Assembly (NCBI GenBank): GCA_030372985.1
Contig: JAUCQB010000265.1
Location: 1 to 64,000 of the forward strand
DNA length: 64,000 nt
Direction: 5' to 3'
Source of the DNA: Phycisphaerae bacterium
GTDB lineage: Bacteria; Planctomycetota; Phycisphaerae; UBA1845; PWPN01
Below are positions 18,574 through 27,563 of the stretch, piece by piece. The first letter of the stretch is position 1. Every line of letters begins with the position of its first letter. The position numbers and the translations under genes were made by a program. The notes beneath the pieces are model-generated. The model was not told the DNA's origin, made no database searches, and saw only the letters and a list, made by a program, of their open reading frames with translations.

Positions 18574-20934
18574 CTACGGCCGCGTGGCCCATGCGATGAT
18601 GTAGCAGGCCGCACCGGCGAGAAAAACCCAGGTGAAGCCGACGGCCACGGCCAGGGCTACGCCCCCGATCGAGCCGATCACCGAGGCAACGCCGTTGATC
18701 CCCCACAGCACTGATGCCGGCGAGCCGACCGGGTCTTGCGACTGCTTGCGCAGCCCCAACGGGAACGGCATGCCCATCAGGAACCCATAGGGAACGACCA
18801 TCAGGGCCGTGATCACGATTCGCAGCGGCAGGCTCAGAGGCAAGGCCTTATCCACCAGTACAGGCAGAACGAACGCCGCCAGAATCACCAGCAGCACAAC
18901 CAGAGGGATGATCTTTCCCAAAGCCGACCGAATGGCCTCTGGAGCGAACCGCCGGGCAAAGAAGCTGCCGCAGCCGCCCGCCAGCAACAGGGTGAAAAGG
19001 ATCACCACCAGCGTGTAAATCGGATGCCCGAGCAGCAGAATGAGCCGCTGGATCAGCGCCACCTCAACGACAATGAAGCCGACGCCCAGCGCACCGAAGT
19101 AGGCCACCGTCCGTGGTCCTGGGGCCCGCAAACCGGCGTAGCGCGTGGCGATCAGCAGCAGCAGCGTGAACCCCACAACGCTGGCCATCGGCATCAGGAG
19201 CAATCGTGTCACGAAATCCGGGATCCCGCAGGGTTTGGCCCACGCGAAATAGAACGGGTGATTGTCGGTCACCGGGGTGGCGAGCGTCGGGAAAGCATCG
19301 GTGTACTGGGCAAAGTTGATTGTACCCGCAAAAAGGTCGGAGTATGGCGGATCGCACGGGCGGAAGGGCGCGTGCCACAGATGGGCATCGTCGTGACCGG
19401 CCAGGAGGGTGTCCACCTGCTGCTCGGTCAGGGGCGAGCGGGTCATCATGAAGACTGTCTCGATGGCCTGATTCTCGTTGTCGGCCGGCTTGGAGACTTG
19501 CTCAGTGTCGTCAACAGGTTCGCCGGTTTCATCCTTCTTTTTCTTGACCGGCTTACGCATGCTCACCGCCACGATGTGACGGGAGATCTCCTCCATGCTC
19601 ATGCCGCGATTGCTCATGAACGAGACTGCATTAGCCACAAGCCTCGGCACGTCGACCGGCCAGCGAATGATCACCAAGGCGCCATTGTCGCTCAGGTGGT
19701 CGTAGTAGGCTTCCAGGGCGTCGCGGGTGTAGAGGTAGTTCTCGGTCAGTGCCAATCCGCCGCCGGCCACCGACGCCCACGAGTCAACCCACCCGAGCAC
19801 GATCATGTCGAACTTGCGGCCGCATCGCTGGATGTAGTTCCGCCCCTCGTCCATGACCAAGTCGACCTTCGGATGATCGTAGAGATTGCCCGCCTGGGCA
19901 CCCAGGCCCCGGACGCACTCAATGATCAGGTCGTTCATCTCCACTGCGGTGATGTGCGAAGCCCCGGCCGCAATCGAGAGGACGATGTCCGTTCCGCCGC
20001 CCGGCCCGATGACCAATACCTGCGGGTCTTTCACCACGCGGAACGGAAAAGCCCGGAACCAGTTCCGTGCATCCGGCGGGTTGTTCGGCGTGCCGTCCCA
20101 GTGCATGACGCTGGTCTCGGCGCTGCTGTCGATGAAGATCCGGCGAACATAATCCTCACTGAAACCCTCTACTGACGTGATCCGCGAGTAGGCGTTCCAC
20201 TTATCGAAATCGATTCTTGCCTGTTCATGGTCATTCAGCAGCTGGTAGAGTTCCTTGCCCGGTGCGTCTCGCACGGTCATCTTGCCGGTGCGCACGTTCC
20301 ACGCCGTCAGCCCGATACAGGCCGCCAGCACGGCCACCGACGCGGGCAGCCACTTGACCTTCGAGCGTGCAGGCAGCGACAGGCTCAGCAACACGGCCGC
20401 CAGGGAAGGAAGCACGGCGATCACCAGAATGGCCGACTCGGCCCCCAGCCGGCCGATCGCCAGGGGCACCAGCAGCGTCCCCATCGACGCGCCGATCAGG
20501 TCCGCAAAATACAGGCGATTGGAGTCCTTGCCCCAACTCTCAAATGCCAGGCTGAGCACCGCCCCGCCGGCCAGGAAGGGCATCAGGCTAAGCAGAAAGT
20601 ACGTGTTGAGGCGATTCGGGTCGAACGGCAGTTGCAGCACCCCCGCCAGAAACAGCGGCAGCGTCACCGCCAGCAGCAACGACAGCCCCACCAGTATCGA
20701 ACGAATGTGCTGTTCAAACCGTGAAAGCCGCAGCAGAAAGACGAACAACCCGCCCAGGCCCCAGCCGAACAGCGCCACCGAAATGGCCACAAAAGTGAAG
20801 TGGTACCAGATCGTGGCGGAGAAGAATCGCGTCAGCGTGATCTCGAACATCAGCCCGGAGGCCGAGAGGAGAAACACGGCGGCCAGTAAAGCGGTCCCGG
20901 CCCGCGCCGTCGGAGCGGTCGTCTCTTTGGTCAT
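18574..20934 (-). CDS. Membrane protein with spermidine-synthase-like methyltransferase domain
   Basis: The product has 786 residues from the ATG at 20934. Six to eight membrane helices (~12-215) come first. A soluble Rossmann domain of the spermidine-synthase/SAM-methyltransferase type follows. Its glycine-rich motif is VLVIGPGGGTD (~306-315), followed by an acidic strand end ITAVEMND and FDMIVLGWVDSW. A second membrane block closes the protein (~600-780). Fused proteins of this plan are common in Planctomycetota and Deltaproteobacteria. A polyamine-related reaction has not been shown for most. It shares strand with the OPT-like genes downstream, 78 bp apart. Confidence 0.85.
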   Translation of the reverse strand: MTKETTAPTARAGTALLAAVFLLSASGLMFEITLTRFFSATIWYHFTFVAISVALFGWGLGGLFVFLLRLSRFEQHIRSILVGLSLLLAVTLPLFLAGVLQLPFDPNRLNTYFLLSLMPFLAGGAVLSLAFESWGKDSNRLYFADLIGASMGTLLVPLAIGRLGAESAILVIAVLPSLAAVLLSLSLPARSKVKWLPASVAVLAACIGLTAWNVRTGKMTVRDAPGKELYQLLNDHEQARIDFDKWNAYSRITSVEGFSEDYVRRIFIDSSAETSVMHWDGTPNNPPDARNWFRAFPFRVVKDPQVLVIGPGGGTDIVLSIAAGASHITAVEMNDLIIECVRGLGAQAGNLYDHPKVDLVMDEGRNYIQRCGRKFDMIVLGWVDSWASVAGGGLALTENYLYTRDALEAYYDHLSDNGALVIIRWPVDVPRLVANAVSFMSNRGMSMEEISRHIVAVSMRKPVKKKKDETGEPVDDTEQVSKPADNENQAIETVFMMTRSPLTEQQVDTLLAGHDDAHLWHAPFRPCDPPYSDLFAGTINFAQYTDAFPTLATPVTDNHPFYFAWAKPCGIPDFVTRLLLMPMASVVGFTLLLLIATRYAGLRAPGPRTVAYFGALGVGFIVVEVALIQRLILLLGHPIYTLVVILFTLLLAGGCGSFFARRFAPEAIRSALGKIIPLVVLLVILAAFVLPVLVDKALPLSLPLRIVITALMVVPYGFLMGMPFPLGLRKQSQDPVGSPASVLWGINGVASVIGSIGGVALAVAVGFTWVFLAGAACYIIAWATRP

Positions 20935-21476
20935 GGTCAAATCCAACAAAACCCTGCCGGCGCGGCCGCCGGAGTATCAAAGTGGAAGATTGTAGCGGAT
21001 CGCTGCGCGCACGCAACATGCTGATAGGTTGTCATCAGTTATGAAGTGAACGCTTGTTGGCAGGCAGATCGCAACTCCCGCCAAGGGGCGCTGAGGCCGG
21101 GTGGTCCACCCTTCGCGCCAGCGAAGGTTGGGGAATACGACGATCGAATCAACCCAAACGCCCCATCGATCACCGAAGCCTGGTTCGCTGCCAGACCTTT
21201 CTTCCGCAGTCCGTCATCGAGAGCCCACCCATCCGGCTGCGCTCCGCTTCGCCGTGATGGATGGGCCACCCTGCCGATTCTGGTTCACTCTGCCGGGGCC
21301 GGGTGGACTTCCATTTGGCTGAACGCTGATCGCTGATCGCCTGCATCCTTGGCTTCGTTTCGCACGCGAAGCTGTCGGCGCTCATGCGTTTGCGGAGTAG
21401 CGGGGCCGCCGATTCCGCCGACAGCGAAGAGACGGAATTCGGGCTTCCGCGCATTGACAGGCGGGTTCGCACGTTG
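20935..21476. other. Intergenic region with small palindromes, no gene
   Basis: No coding frame here has a ribosome site or recognisable product. Several short inverted repeats are present: GGGTGGTCCACCC near 21100, CTTCGC-N4-GCGAAG near 21113, and GCTGATCGCTGATCGC at 21325-21340, which belongs to the same word family as 10059-10091. The region separates two divergent transcripts, with the minus-strand gene starting at 20934 and trxA on plus. Confidence 0.4.
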
Positions 21477-21505
21477 TTGACGCCAAGATTGCGGGGGACT
21501 AGAAT
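21477..21505 (+). promoter_or_regulatory. Sigma-70-type promoter of the thioredoxin gene
   Basis: TTGACG at 21477-21482 and TAGAAT at 21500-21505 are separated by exactly 17 bases. They match five of six positions at each consensus box. A start site near 21512 would give a ~60-base leader to the ATG at 21572. Confidence 0.6.
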
Positions 21506-21571
21506 CCATGCGCTCGCTGTGGTAGCGGTTTCACCGGTGTACACTTAAGAATATGACGTGGAGGATCAATC

Positions 21572-21907
21572 ATGGCCGGGGCGAATACCAAGACCTTTAC
21601 CGACGCCAATTTTCAGCAGGAGGTCATCGAGGCCGCCGGGCCGGTGCTGGTCGATTTCTGGGCCGAGTGGTGCATGCCCTGTAAAGCCCTGGGACCAACC
21701 ATTGACGAACTGGCCAACGAGAATGCCGGCAAGGTGAAGGTTGGCAAGGTGGACACCGATGCCAACCCGTCGCTGGCCACTCAGTTCAGCATCAGCGCCA
21801 TCCCCACGGTGATTCTCTTCAAGGACGGCGAGATCAAGGAGCGCTTCGTAGGCCTCAGAAGCAAGCGGGACCTTCAGGCCTCGCTGGATGCCTGCCTCAA
21901 GGGCTGA
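21572..21907 (+). CDS. trxA: Thioredoxin
   Basis: The product has 111 residues, the usual size, with a strong ribosome site (GGAGG) 8 bases before the ATG. It has the full thioredoxin fold: N-terminal beta strand, LVDFWAEWCMPCK, the conserved Asp of VDTD, and the cis-Pro segment SISAIPTVILFKDG. The active site reads W-C-M-P-C instead of the usual W-C-G-P-C. In known thioredoxins the residue between the cysteines tunes redox potential. It reduces protein disulfides in the cytoplasm. A promoter at 21477 and a terminator at 21931 make it a single-gene unit. Confidence 0.95.
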   Translation: MAGANTKTFTDANFQQEVIEAAGPVLVDFWAEWCMPCKALGPTIDELANENAGKVKVGKVDTDANPSLATQFSISAIPTVILFKDGEIKERFVGLRSKRDLQASLDACLKG

Positions 21908-21930
21908 GTTGGAGCGCAGCGTCTCTTACG

Positions 21931-21994
21931 GTGTGGGCCTGGCTCCCAGCCCGTCGTTGACCGGCAAGTTGCCGGTCCCACACGACGATTTTTC
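21931..21994 (+). terminator. Nested-hairpin terminator after thioredoxin
   Basis: An outer stem pairs GTGTGGG (21931-21937) with CCCACAC (21977-21983). Inside it GACCGGCA (21959-21966) pairs with TGCCGGTC (21970-21977), so the two stems share one base. A run of T (21990-21993) follows after GACGA. It lies 24 bp after the stop codon. The nested form is longer than an ordinary terminator and may also be a dispersed repeat unit of this genome. Confidence 0.6.
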
Positions 21995-22176
21995 CCGCGT
22001 TTCCAGTTAGAACCACGGACATAGAAGCGTGGACGCGATCAGCGGCCTGCCGGCGCGCTCCCATAAAAGAAGACGTCGTCGCGCCGGCGAGCGTCCTTGG
22101 TTGACGAAGGCGCCGGGCCTTCCCGAAGGTTGGCGAAAACTGCCGGCCAAGCCAACACGACGGAATGGTGGTGGAG

Positions 22177-22617
22177 TCACGGCGTGTCAGGCGCGGCTTT
22201 TTCCACGGCCGGAGCGGATGATGTCGCGGGGGCCGGTCCAAGCGGCAAGTCGACGGTGTCCTCGGAGGCGATCGCCCCTCGCTCCGCGCGACTGGAGACC
22301 CGGCAAACACGACGGCCGTCCTCAATGACGAAAACGACGGATGCCGACGCGGACATGCCGGCCGGAGCAAGCGAACTGACATCCAGCACAAGACGGTCGG
22401 CCGGCGGGGCGCTCTTCCATTCGTTCAGATGCGATCTGGCATATGCCACCGCACTGTCGCCGATCGCACGGGCCACCTGCCGGGCCCGCTCAGACTGCAC
22501 CTCGCGGTAGCGATAAGCCGCCCACAGACTCAGCATGGACAACAGGCCTGCGGTCAGAGCCGTCAACACGACAACCACGATCAGCGCGAAGCCGTTGCGA
22601 CTTGCCGGCGTTCTCAT
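22177..22617 (-). CDS. GspK/PilX-like minor pseudopilin
   Basis: The product has 146 residues and is the last gene of the secretion operon. A short basic start (MRTPASRNG) is followed directly by FALIVVVVLTALTAGLLSML, a prepilin-type membrane helix with Gly-Phe at the cleavage point. As in GspK/PilX proteins, the usual Glu at mature position 5 is absent (FALIV). The rest is a short soluble domain with a Pro/Ala-rich end. GspK normally has ~300 residues, so this is a short form. It overlaps the gene upstream by 4 bp (ATGA). Confidence 0.7.
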   Translation of the reverse strand: MRTPASRNGFALIVVVVLTALTAGLLSMLSLWAAYRYREVQSERARQVARAIGDSAVAYARSHLNEWKSAPPADRLVLDVSSLAPAGMSASASVVFVIEDGRRVCRVSSRAERGAIASEDTVDLPLGPAPATSSAPAVEKAAPDTP

Positions 22618-23117
22618 GAGGCACCACCTCCGCCCACTCTGACGGCCATTGCCAGACGCCGGTCCACGTAGTACCCCTTTCCCATCGGCAACCGGCAGTC
22701 AAACAGAATCCAGACCACGCCCTTCGAAGCACCGATGCTCTCATGCTTGATATGGGTGAGAACACGTTCGAGGTCCCAGGCGTAACGGATCGGCTCGGCT
22801 CCGGCCGAATGTTCCGTCCGTTCAATACGGTTCTCCGCGCACCGGTAGGCAATCGTGTCGTCGCCGCGAACCAGTTCAAGGACCGGCCCGTCATCGCCGC
22901 GGCGAACGACCGCGCTATCGGCAAAGCGGGCATCGGCCTGCAGACGCCGAGCGATGTCCCGCATCATCGCCTGGTTCGAGAGCATGCGGCTTTCGTCCAC
23001 TTGCGTTTGAACGATCCAGCGCTCGGCCTGAAGGCTAAGCGTCAATATGACCACGAAGACGGGCAATATCGCGATGATCTGAACCAGCGTGAAGCCCTTG
23101 CGGCATCCGTTTCTCAT
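22614..23117 (-). CDS. GspJ-like minor pseudopilin
   Basis: The product has 167 residues. The start (MRNGCRKGFTLVQIIAILPVFVVILTLSL) is a type IV prepilin-like signal: a basic leader, Gly-Phe, then a long helix, with Gln at mature position 5 in place of the usual Glu. The body has 'QAMMRDIARRLQADARFADSAV', matching the GspJ-type helix followed by beta strands. It probably forms the tip of the pseudopilus. The start overlaps the previous gene by 4 bp and the end overlaps the next by 4 bp, so translation is coupled on both sides. Confidence 0.72.
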   Translation of the reverse strand: MRNGCRKGFTLVQIIAILPVFVVILTLSLQAERWIVQTQVDESRMLSNQAMMRDIARRLQADARFADSAVVRRGDDGPVLELVRGDDTIAYRCAENRIERTEHSAGAEPIRYAWDLERVLTHIKHESIGASKGVVWILFDCRLPMGKGYYVDRRLAMAVRVGGGGAS

Positions 23118-23488
23118 GGCTTGCCCTCCGCAGGGATGAATCCGCTGATCTGCTCGCGAAGTCCCTTTCCGCCGCCGGCGGTGAGCCTCGCGGTGACCGT
23201 GATGCGCGTCAAGCCCCTCCAGTCTCCCTCGCCGGGCTGGGATTCGGCGTGCAGCGAGATGCCCTCCGGCAGAAACCCTCCCGGCGGCAACGAGTCAAGC
23301 GCCGCCCCGGCGGCGATTCGCTCAAGCTGGGCCGAGGCCGCCCAAAGGAGCACCTGCCGGTCAACCAACTGATTGCGCGACTTCTGATAGTTGAAGATCG
23401 CCTGGGATGACATCGCCACGATCAACCCTAATAACACGATGCCGACCGTCACCTCGATGAAACTGAATCCTCGCAGCCGCGTTGTCAT
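23114..23488 (-). CDS. GspI-like minor pseudopilin
   Basis: The product has 124 residues from the ATG at 23488; an upstream ATG at 23503 would overlap the gspF stop. It begins MTTRLRGFSFIEVTVGIVLLGLIVAM, a canonical prepilin signal with Gly-Phe and Glu at mature position 5, as needed for methylation and assembly. The short soluble part with 'ASAQLERIAAG' fits GspI/PilV. It is the only one of the three small pseudopilins here with the standard Glu5. It follows the second gspF gene by 14 bp. Confidence 0.75.
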   Translation of the reverse strand: MTTRLRGFSFIEVTVGIVLLGLIVAMSSQAIFNYQKSRNQLVDRQVLLWAASAQLERIAAGAALDSLPPGGFLPEGISLHAESQPGEGDWRGLTRITVTARLTAGGGKGLREQISGFIPAEGKP

Positions 23489-23502
23489 GTTGCGACCTCG
23501 CA

Positions 23503-24657
23503 TCAGCCCATCCCTCCACCAGAAACCGACCGGATCAACTCGACCAGCGGCTCAAACAGAGCCCTCACGACGAACGCGACGATCACACCGAGGCCGATTG
23601 TGCAGCACGGCCAGGCGAAGGAATTGATCATGATCCACCATCGCGTCACCAGGGCCCCGTGATAATCGGCGGCATACCGCAGGGCGGCGTCCATGTTGCC
23701 CGACCGGGTTCCCGCGGCCAGGGCGGTCGACAAGACCGGGCCAAGCTCGGAGGCACGGCAGGCATCGGCAGGGTCGCTGCCAGCTTCAAGAAGTTCGGAA
23801 AAGTGCCTCATCCGATCGCGAAGATAGCCGTTGACTCCAAGACTCGAGGAGAGCCTGGCGGCGGCAGCCAGATCCATGCCGCTGGCAACGGCCGTTCGCA
23901 TCAGGCGCAGCATCTCGGCCATTCCTCGGCCGAACTCCACACGCCGGACACCCGGCAGACTCGCACGAACGAACTCGCCGATTCTGGAGGTCAGCGGGCG
24001 GTTCTGGACCTTCCAGAGCCGCAGCACGATCCAGATGACAGGCACGAGGCATATCAGCACCCAGCCCGGCGGCGTCCCTGTCACAAACCATGCTGAAATG
24101 CTGATCAGCGCCACCGTGTGACGAGGCAGAGTGGTTCCGAAATCGGCGAAGATGACCTTGAACTTGGGGACCACGGCCACCATGATGCCGCTGACCATGA
24201 AACCGGCGGTCGTCAGAACAAGCGCGATGTAGATCCACAGCGGCACATCGAAGAGCCGCCGCCAGCGCGCCTTTCTGTTCAGGTACTCTTCGGCCTGCTC
24301 CAACGCGGCCGGCAGTTGGCCGGCCTTCTCTCCGGCCGCCACCAGGCTGATCACCAATGACGAGCACTCGCGATAGCCCAGTTGCATCGCCTCGGACAGC
24401 GAGGCCCCCTGCGACAGGAGCTTCGAGATCCGCTTGAGACAAGTGCGGGCCATGCCCTGCTCGGAATCGCCGGCCAGCGACAGCGCCATCGACAGCGGCA
24501 GATTCTGACGCAACACGCCGGCGATCTGGCCGACCACGATGCGCTCGACCGCCGGCCGTCGGAACAAGGCAATGACATACATCAGTGCCTGCCACAGCAG
24601 GAAGAGCGCGGCGATCCCGCCGAGAATCACGCTCAACAAGATGATCGATTCCACCAT
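23503..24657 (-). CDS. GspF-type inner-membrane platform protein, second copy
   Basis: The product has 384 residues. It differs from ordinary GspF in opening with a membrane helix (IILLSVILGGIAALFLLWQALMYVIALF) instead of the soluble N-terminal domain. It then has two T2SSF domains: LVISLVAAGEKAGQLPAALEQAEEYL in the first, and VLSTALAAGTRSGNMDAALRYAADYH in the second. Three more helices are seen. GspF anchors the cytoplasmic ATPase to the membrane in type II secretion and type IV pilus systems. A ribosome site (GAGGTGG) lies before the start, 12 bp after the first gspF gene. Confidence 0.88.
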   Translation of the reverse strand: MVESIILLSVILGGIAALFLLWQALMYVIALFRRPAVERIVVGQIAGVLRQNLPLSMALSLAGDSEQGMARTCLKRISKLLSQGASLSEAMQLGYRECSSLVISLVAAGEKAGQLPAALEQAEEYLNRKARWRRLFDVPLWIYIALVLTTAGFMVSGIMVAVVPKFKVIFADFGTTLPRHTVALISISAWFVTGTPPGWVLICLVPVIWIVLRLWKVQNRPLTSRIGEFVRASLPGVRRVEFGRGMAEMLRLMRTAVASGMDLAAAARLSSSLGVNGYLRDRMRHFSELLEAGSDPADACRASELGPVLSTALAAGTRSGNMDAALRYAADYHGALVTRWWIMINSFAWPCCTIGLGVIVAFVVRALFEPLVELIRSVSGGGMG

Positions 24658-24669
24658 GGTATCGCCACC

Positions 24670-25875
24670 TCACGCGCCGCCGGACGAGACGGAGTTGATC
24701 AATGTCACTAACGGCAGGAACATGCCCACAATCGCGAATGCCAGGAACCCTCCTACCACGATGATCAGCAGCGGAAACAGCAGCACGCGAAGCATCGACT
24801 GGGCATGAAACGCACGGTTCTCGTACGATCGGGCAAGCTGGCTGATCGCAGTCGGCAACGCGTCGCGGCCCACCGCCACCTGAACGCAAAAACCGAATAG
24901 CGGCGGTATGATGCCGGCGGTCTGACTGGCGATGAACACCGAACGCCCCCTCTCCGCCTCGGCCGCCAGACGTTCCGCGTCCGCGGCCAGCCGCACCGAA
25001 CCGGTTGCGCCCCCCCCGAGGCGCATCGCCTGCGGAAGAGGAATGCCCGCGGCGACGCCAATCGAGACGGAACGAAGGAACCGGGCGATGAGTGACGCGC
25101 GGTACACGCGTCCAATGATGGGCGTGCACATCAAGATGCCCTCCCGAAGCGAGAGCCCGCTCTCGGAAAACCGCAGACTCGTCCAGATCGCCACGAGAAC
25201 GACCACCGCGCAACCGGCTCCTAAGAGTATGAAGGGATAATGGTCAGCGGTCTTGAGAAGGAGGGTGGTCAAGCCGGGCAGCGCGGTTCCGAAATCAGCG
25301 AAGATCTCTTTCATGTGAGGGACAACCAGCAAGAAGAATGCCGAGATGACCGTCAGGGCGATGCACGCAACGAGCAGAGGATAGCTGACCACCTCCCAGA
25401 TCAGTCGCCTGACGTTGCCGGCCAGTCGCAAGTGCTGATTGAGGTTCAGCAGCGTGGCCGGCAGTTCCCCCGAGTCGATGCCGGCCCGAATCACCCGACT
25501 ATAGAGCAGCGGCAGGCCCTGCTCGCGTGCGGCGATGGCCCGATCAAGCGGGATGCCGCTGCGCAGGTCGGCCACCAGGGCGTTGATCCACCCTCGCAGC
25601 CTCGGCGATTCGATGTCACGAGCCATTTGAGCCAGCCCGTCGTCCAAGGCAATGCCCGCCTCGGCCAGCGAGGCCAGTTGCTCGTTGAAAAAGACAAGAT
25701 CGTCCTCACTGATCGCCGCACGGCCTCGCGGTGGGGCTTCGGCGACGCGCAGTTCCCGCACCTCGATCCGCATCTGAGCAAGATCTTCAACAGCCCGCTC
25801 GCGACTGCCGGCCTCGACTCGTCCCGCGATGGCCGTGCCGCCGGGTGTCAGACCTTCATATTCAAACCAGGACAT
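24670..25875 (-). CDS. gspF: GspF-type inner-membrane platform protein, first copy
   Basis: The product has 401 residues, the standard GspF length. The N-terminal segment MSWFEYEGLTPGG, the DDLVFFNEQLASLAEAGI start of the first T2SSF domain, and the three-helix pattern are typical. The first domain holds IRAGIDSGELPATLLNLNQHL. A ribosome site (GAGGAG) lies before the ATG. It follows gspE by 31 bp and precedes a second, divergent gspF copy. It acts as the membrane base of the pseudopilus machine. Confidence 0.93.
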   Translation of the reverse strand: MSWFEYEGLTPGGTAIAGRVEAGSRERAVEDLAQMRIEVRELRVAEAPPRGRAAISEDDLVFFNEQLASLAEAGIALDDGLAQMARDIESPRLRGWINALVADLRSGIPLDRAIAAREQGLPLLYSRVIRAGIDSGELPATLLNLNQHLRLAGNVRRLIWEVVSYPLLVACIALTVISAFFLLVVPHMKEIFADFGTALPGLTTLLLKTADHYPFILLGAGCAVVVLVAIWTSLRFSESGLSLREGILMCTPIIGRVYRASLIARFLRSVSIGVAAGIPLPQAMRLGGGATGSVRLAADAERLAAEAERGRSVFIASQTAGIIPPLFGFCVQVAVGRDALPTAISQLARSYENRAFHAQSMLRVLLFPLLIIVVGGFLAFAIVGMFLPLVTLINSVSSGGA

Positions 25876-25906
25876 GTATTGGTCTCCTCACTGGGCCGGT
25901 CGGCAG

Positions 25907-27256
25907 TCACCGTCTGGCCGGCGACCTTTTTCCGGGCTCGCCGAGCGTGAAAAGCGATCCCAACACGCGTCGAACCTCATCCACTGTCGTCTGACCCTGC
26001 CCGACCAGCCGTCGGGCGTCCGCCGCCAGATCGGCTCGATCGGCTGCGATCACGCCTCGCAACTCGCCGGCCGGGCGATGATTAAGGATGGCTTGACGAA
26101 TCAATTCATTCATCACGGCGATCTGGCCGCAGGCCGTGCGTCCGAGATAGCCTGTCTCCGCACACGCCTTGCAGCCCCGGCCGCCACAGGCGCTACACAC
26201 CATCCGCACAAGGCGCTGGCTGAAGACGAGTGACAGAGCTCCGACAATCTGGTAAGGCTCGATGCCCATCTCCAGGAGCCGGACAACGGCCTCGGCCGGG
26301 TCCCCGCTATGCAGCGTGCTCATGATCAGGTGACCCGTGAGGGCCGCCTCAATCACGATGCGGGCGGTCTGGGCATCGCGGATCTCACCCACCAGCAGCA
26401 CCTGGACATCCTGCCGGAGCAGCGACCGCATGGCCCGCACGTAGTCCAGCTCACCATGGGGCTGGATCTGAATCTGCGCCACGCCGTCCACCCGTTGCTC
26501 GACCGGATCCTCAAGGCTGACCACGCTGCGGCCAGGGGTGACAGCCCGGATATGCCGGGCAAGGGCGTACAAGGTGGTGCTCTTGCCGCTTCCAGCCGGA
26601 CCGGTCACCAGTATCAGCCCCTGGGGCTGCTCCGCCACCTTGCGGAATTCCGTCAGCACTTGATCTGAAAAACCAAGGTCGTCAAGGGAACTGACCTGTC
26701 CGACGGCATACATGAGCCGAACAACCGCCCTCTCGCCCCGGATCGTGGGAAATGTGGCTACCCGGATGTCGACAGGGGGCAGGCCGCCTGTGAGGTGTCC
26801 CAGGGCCTGGAATGCCCCTTCCTGGGGGATATCCATGCGGTAGGTCAAGAGGCCGGCCATGACCTTCAGGCGAGCGATGAGGTTCTCGGCCAGACCGGCC
26901 GGAAGCCTGTCCATGTCGTGCAGAAGCCCGTCCAGGCGATATCGGACCCACATCCCGCCTTCTGAGGGCTCGAAATGAATATCGCTGGCTTTTAGGCCAA
27001 TGGCCCGCGCCAGTAGGGCATCCACAAGTTGGACCACCGTATTCCCAGTTGGATTCGTGCCGTCGGACACCTGAGCCCCCCAGGCAATGCCTTGAAACCG
27101 CAGCAGGGTCGGGTAGCAGGCCAGTTGGGCTGGACCGGGTCGGCGTGGCACAGAGCCGGCCGACCGGTTCGCTGGCCCTTGCCTGCCAAGTGTTTCCGGC
27201 CAGCAGCTCTGTGCGACGCCCGGCCCCGCATTCCGGCCAAGGCTCCCGCCCCACAT
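25907..27256 (-). CDS. gspE: Type II secretion / pilus assembly ATPase GspE, short form
   Basis: The product has up to 449 residues. The true start is uncertain: residues before ~63 do not look conserved, and a GTG at 27070 (VSDGTNP) would begin right at the N2 domain. Walker A is GPAGSGKST (219-227). The Asp box LEDPVE, Walker B LLVGEIRD and His box STLHSGD are all present. Near the C-terminus four cysteines (CSACGGRGCKAC) form the metal-binding loop typical of GspE/PilB. The N1 domain that normally binds GspL is missing. It powers pseudopilus assembly and is the first gene of the operon running to 22177. Confidence 0.92.
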   Translation of the reverse strand: MWGGSLGRNAGPGVAQSCWPETLGRQGPANRSAGSVPRRPGPAQLACYPTLLRFQGIAWGAQVSDGTNPTGNTVVQLVDALLARAIGLKASDIHFEPSEGGMWVRYRLDGLLHDMDRLPAGLAENLIARLKVMAGLLTYRMDIPQEGAFQALGHLTGGLPPVDIRVATFPTIRGERAVVRLMYAVGQVSSLDDLGFSDQVLTEFRKVAEQPQGLILVTGPAGSGKSTTLYALARHIRAVTPGRSVVSLEDPVEQRVDGVAQIQIQPHGELDYVRAMRSLLRQDVQVLLVGEIRDAQTARIVIEAALTGHLIMSTLHSGDPAEAVVRLLEMGIEPYQIVGALSLVFSQRLVRMVCSACGGRGCKACAETGYLGRTACGQIAVMNELIRQAILNHRPAGELRGVIAADRADLAADARRLVGQGQTTVDEVRRVLGSLFTLGEPGKRSPARR

Positions 27257-27529
27257 AACCCTAGAGGGACGAGCATAGGCGGTGTTGGGGTTCGATTCCT
27301 CGCTTTGTATGTTTTTTGGGGTGTAAAGCCCTTTCTATCAGCCGAAATGATAAGCCTCCCACTGCGGTTCCAGGTTGCGAAAGCCACAGGCTGTGCCCCC
27401 TGGAACCCGGCCCCGAGCCTTGGTCGCCTGGTCCCGCGGCCCTCCAGCCCCGCCAATCGCCTCAGAATCGCTTTTTTTGGTCAAAAGAACCGGAATTCTT
27501 TAGCCCCGATGTATACATCCGGTGAGGAG

Positions 27530-27547
27530 ATGCATCATAATAAGTGA
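27530..27547 (+). CDS. Possible five-residue leader peptide before the sigma factor gene
   Basis: A GGTGAGGAG ribosome site at 27521-27529 directly precedes ATG-CAT-CAT-AAT-AAG-TGA, encoding MHHNK. It ends 16 bp before the sigma factor ATG at 27564. The sigma gene has its own weaker site (GGAG). Short open frames in this position can couple or attenuate translation. No experimental support exists, and it may be chance. Confidence 0.3.
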   Translation: MHHNK

Positions 27548-27563
27548 GCAGGAGTGCCCTCCT

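Noticed and set aside
27281..27310. A GGTTCGATTCC word like the T-arm of a tRNA
   Set aside because: The flanking bases do not form an acceptor stem or anticodon arm on either side, and no CCA-type end is seen.
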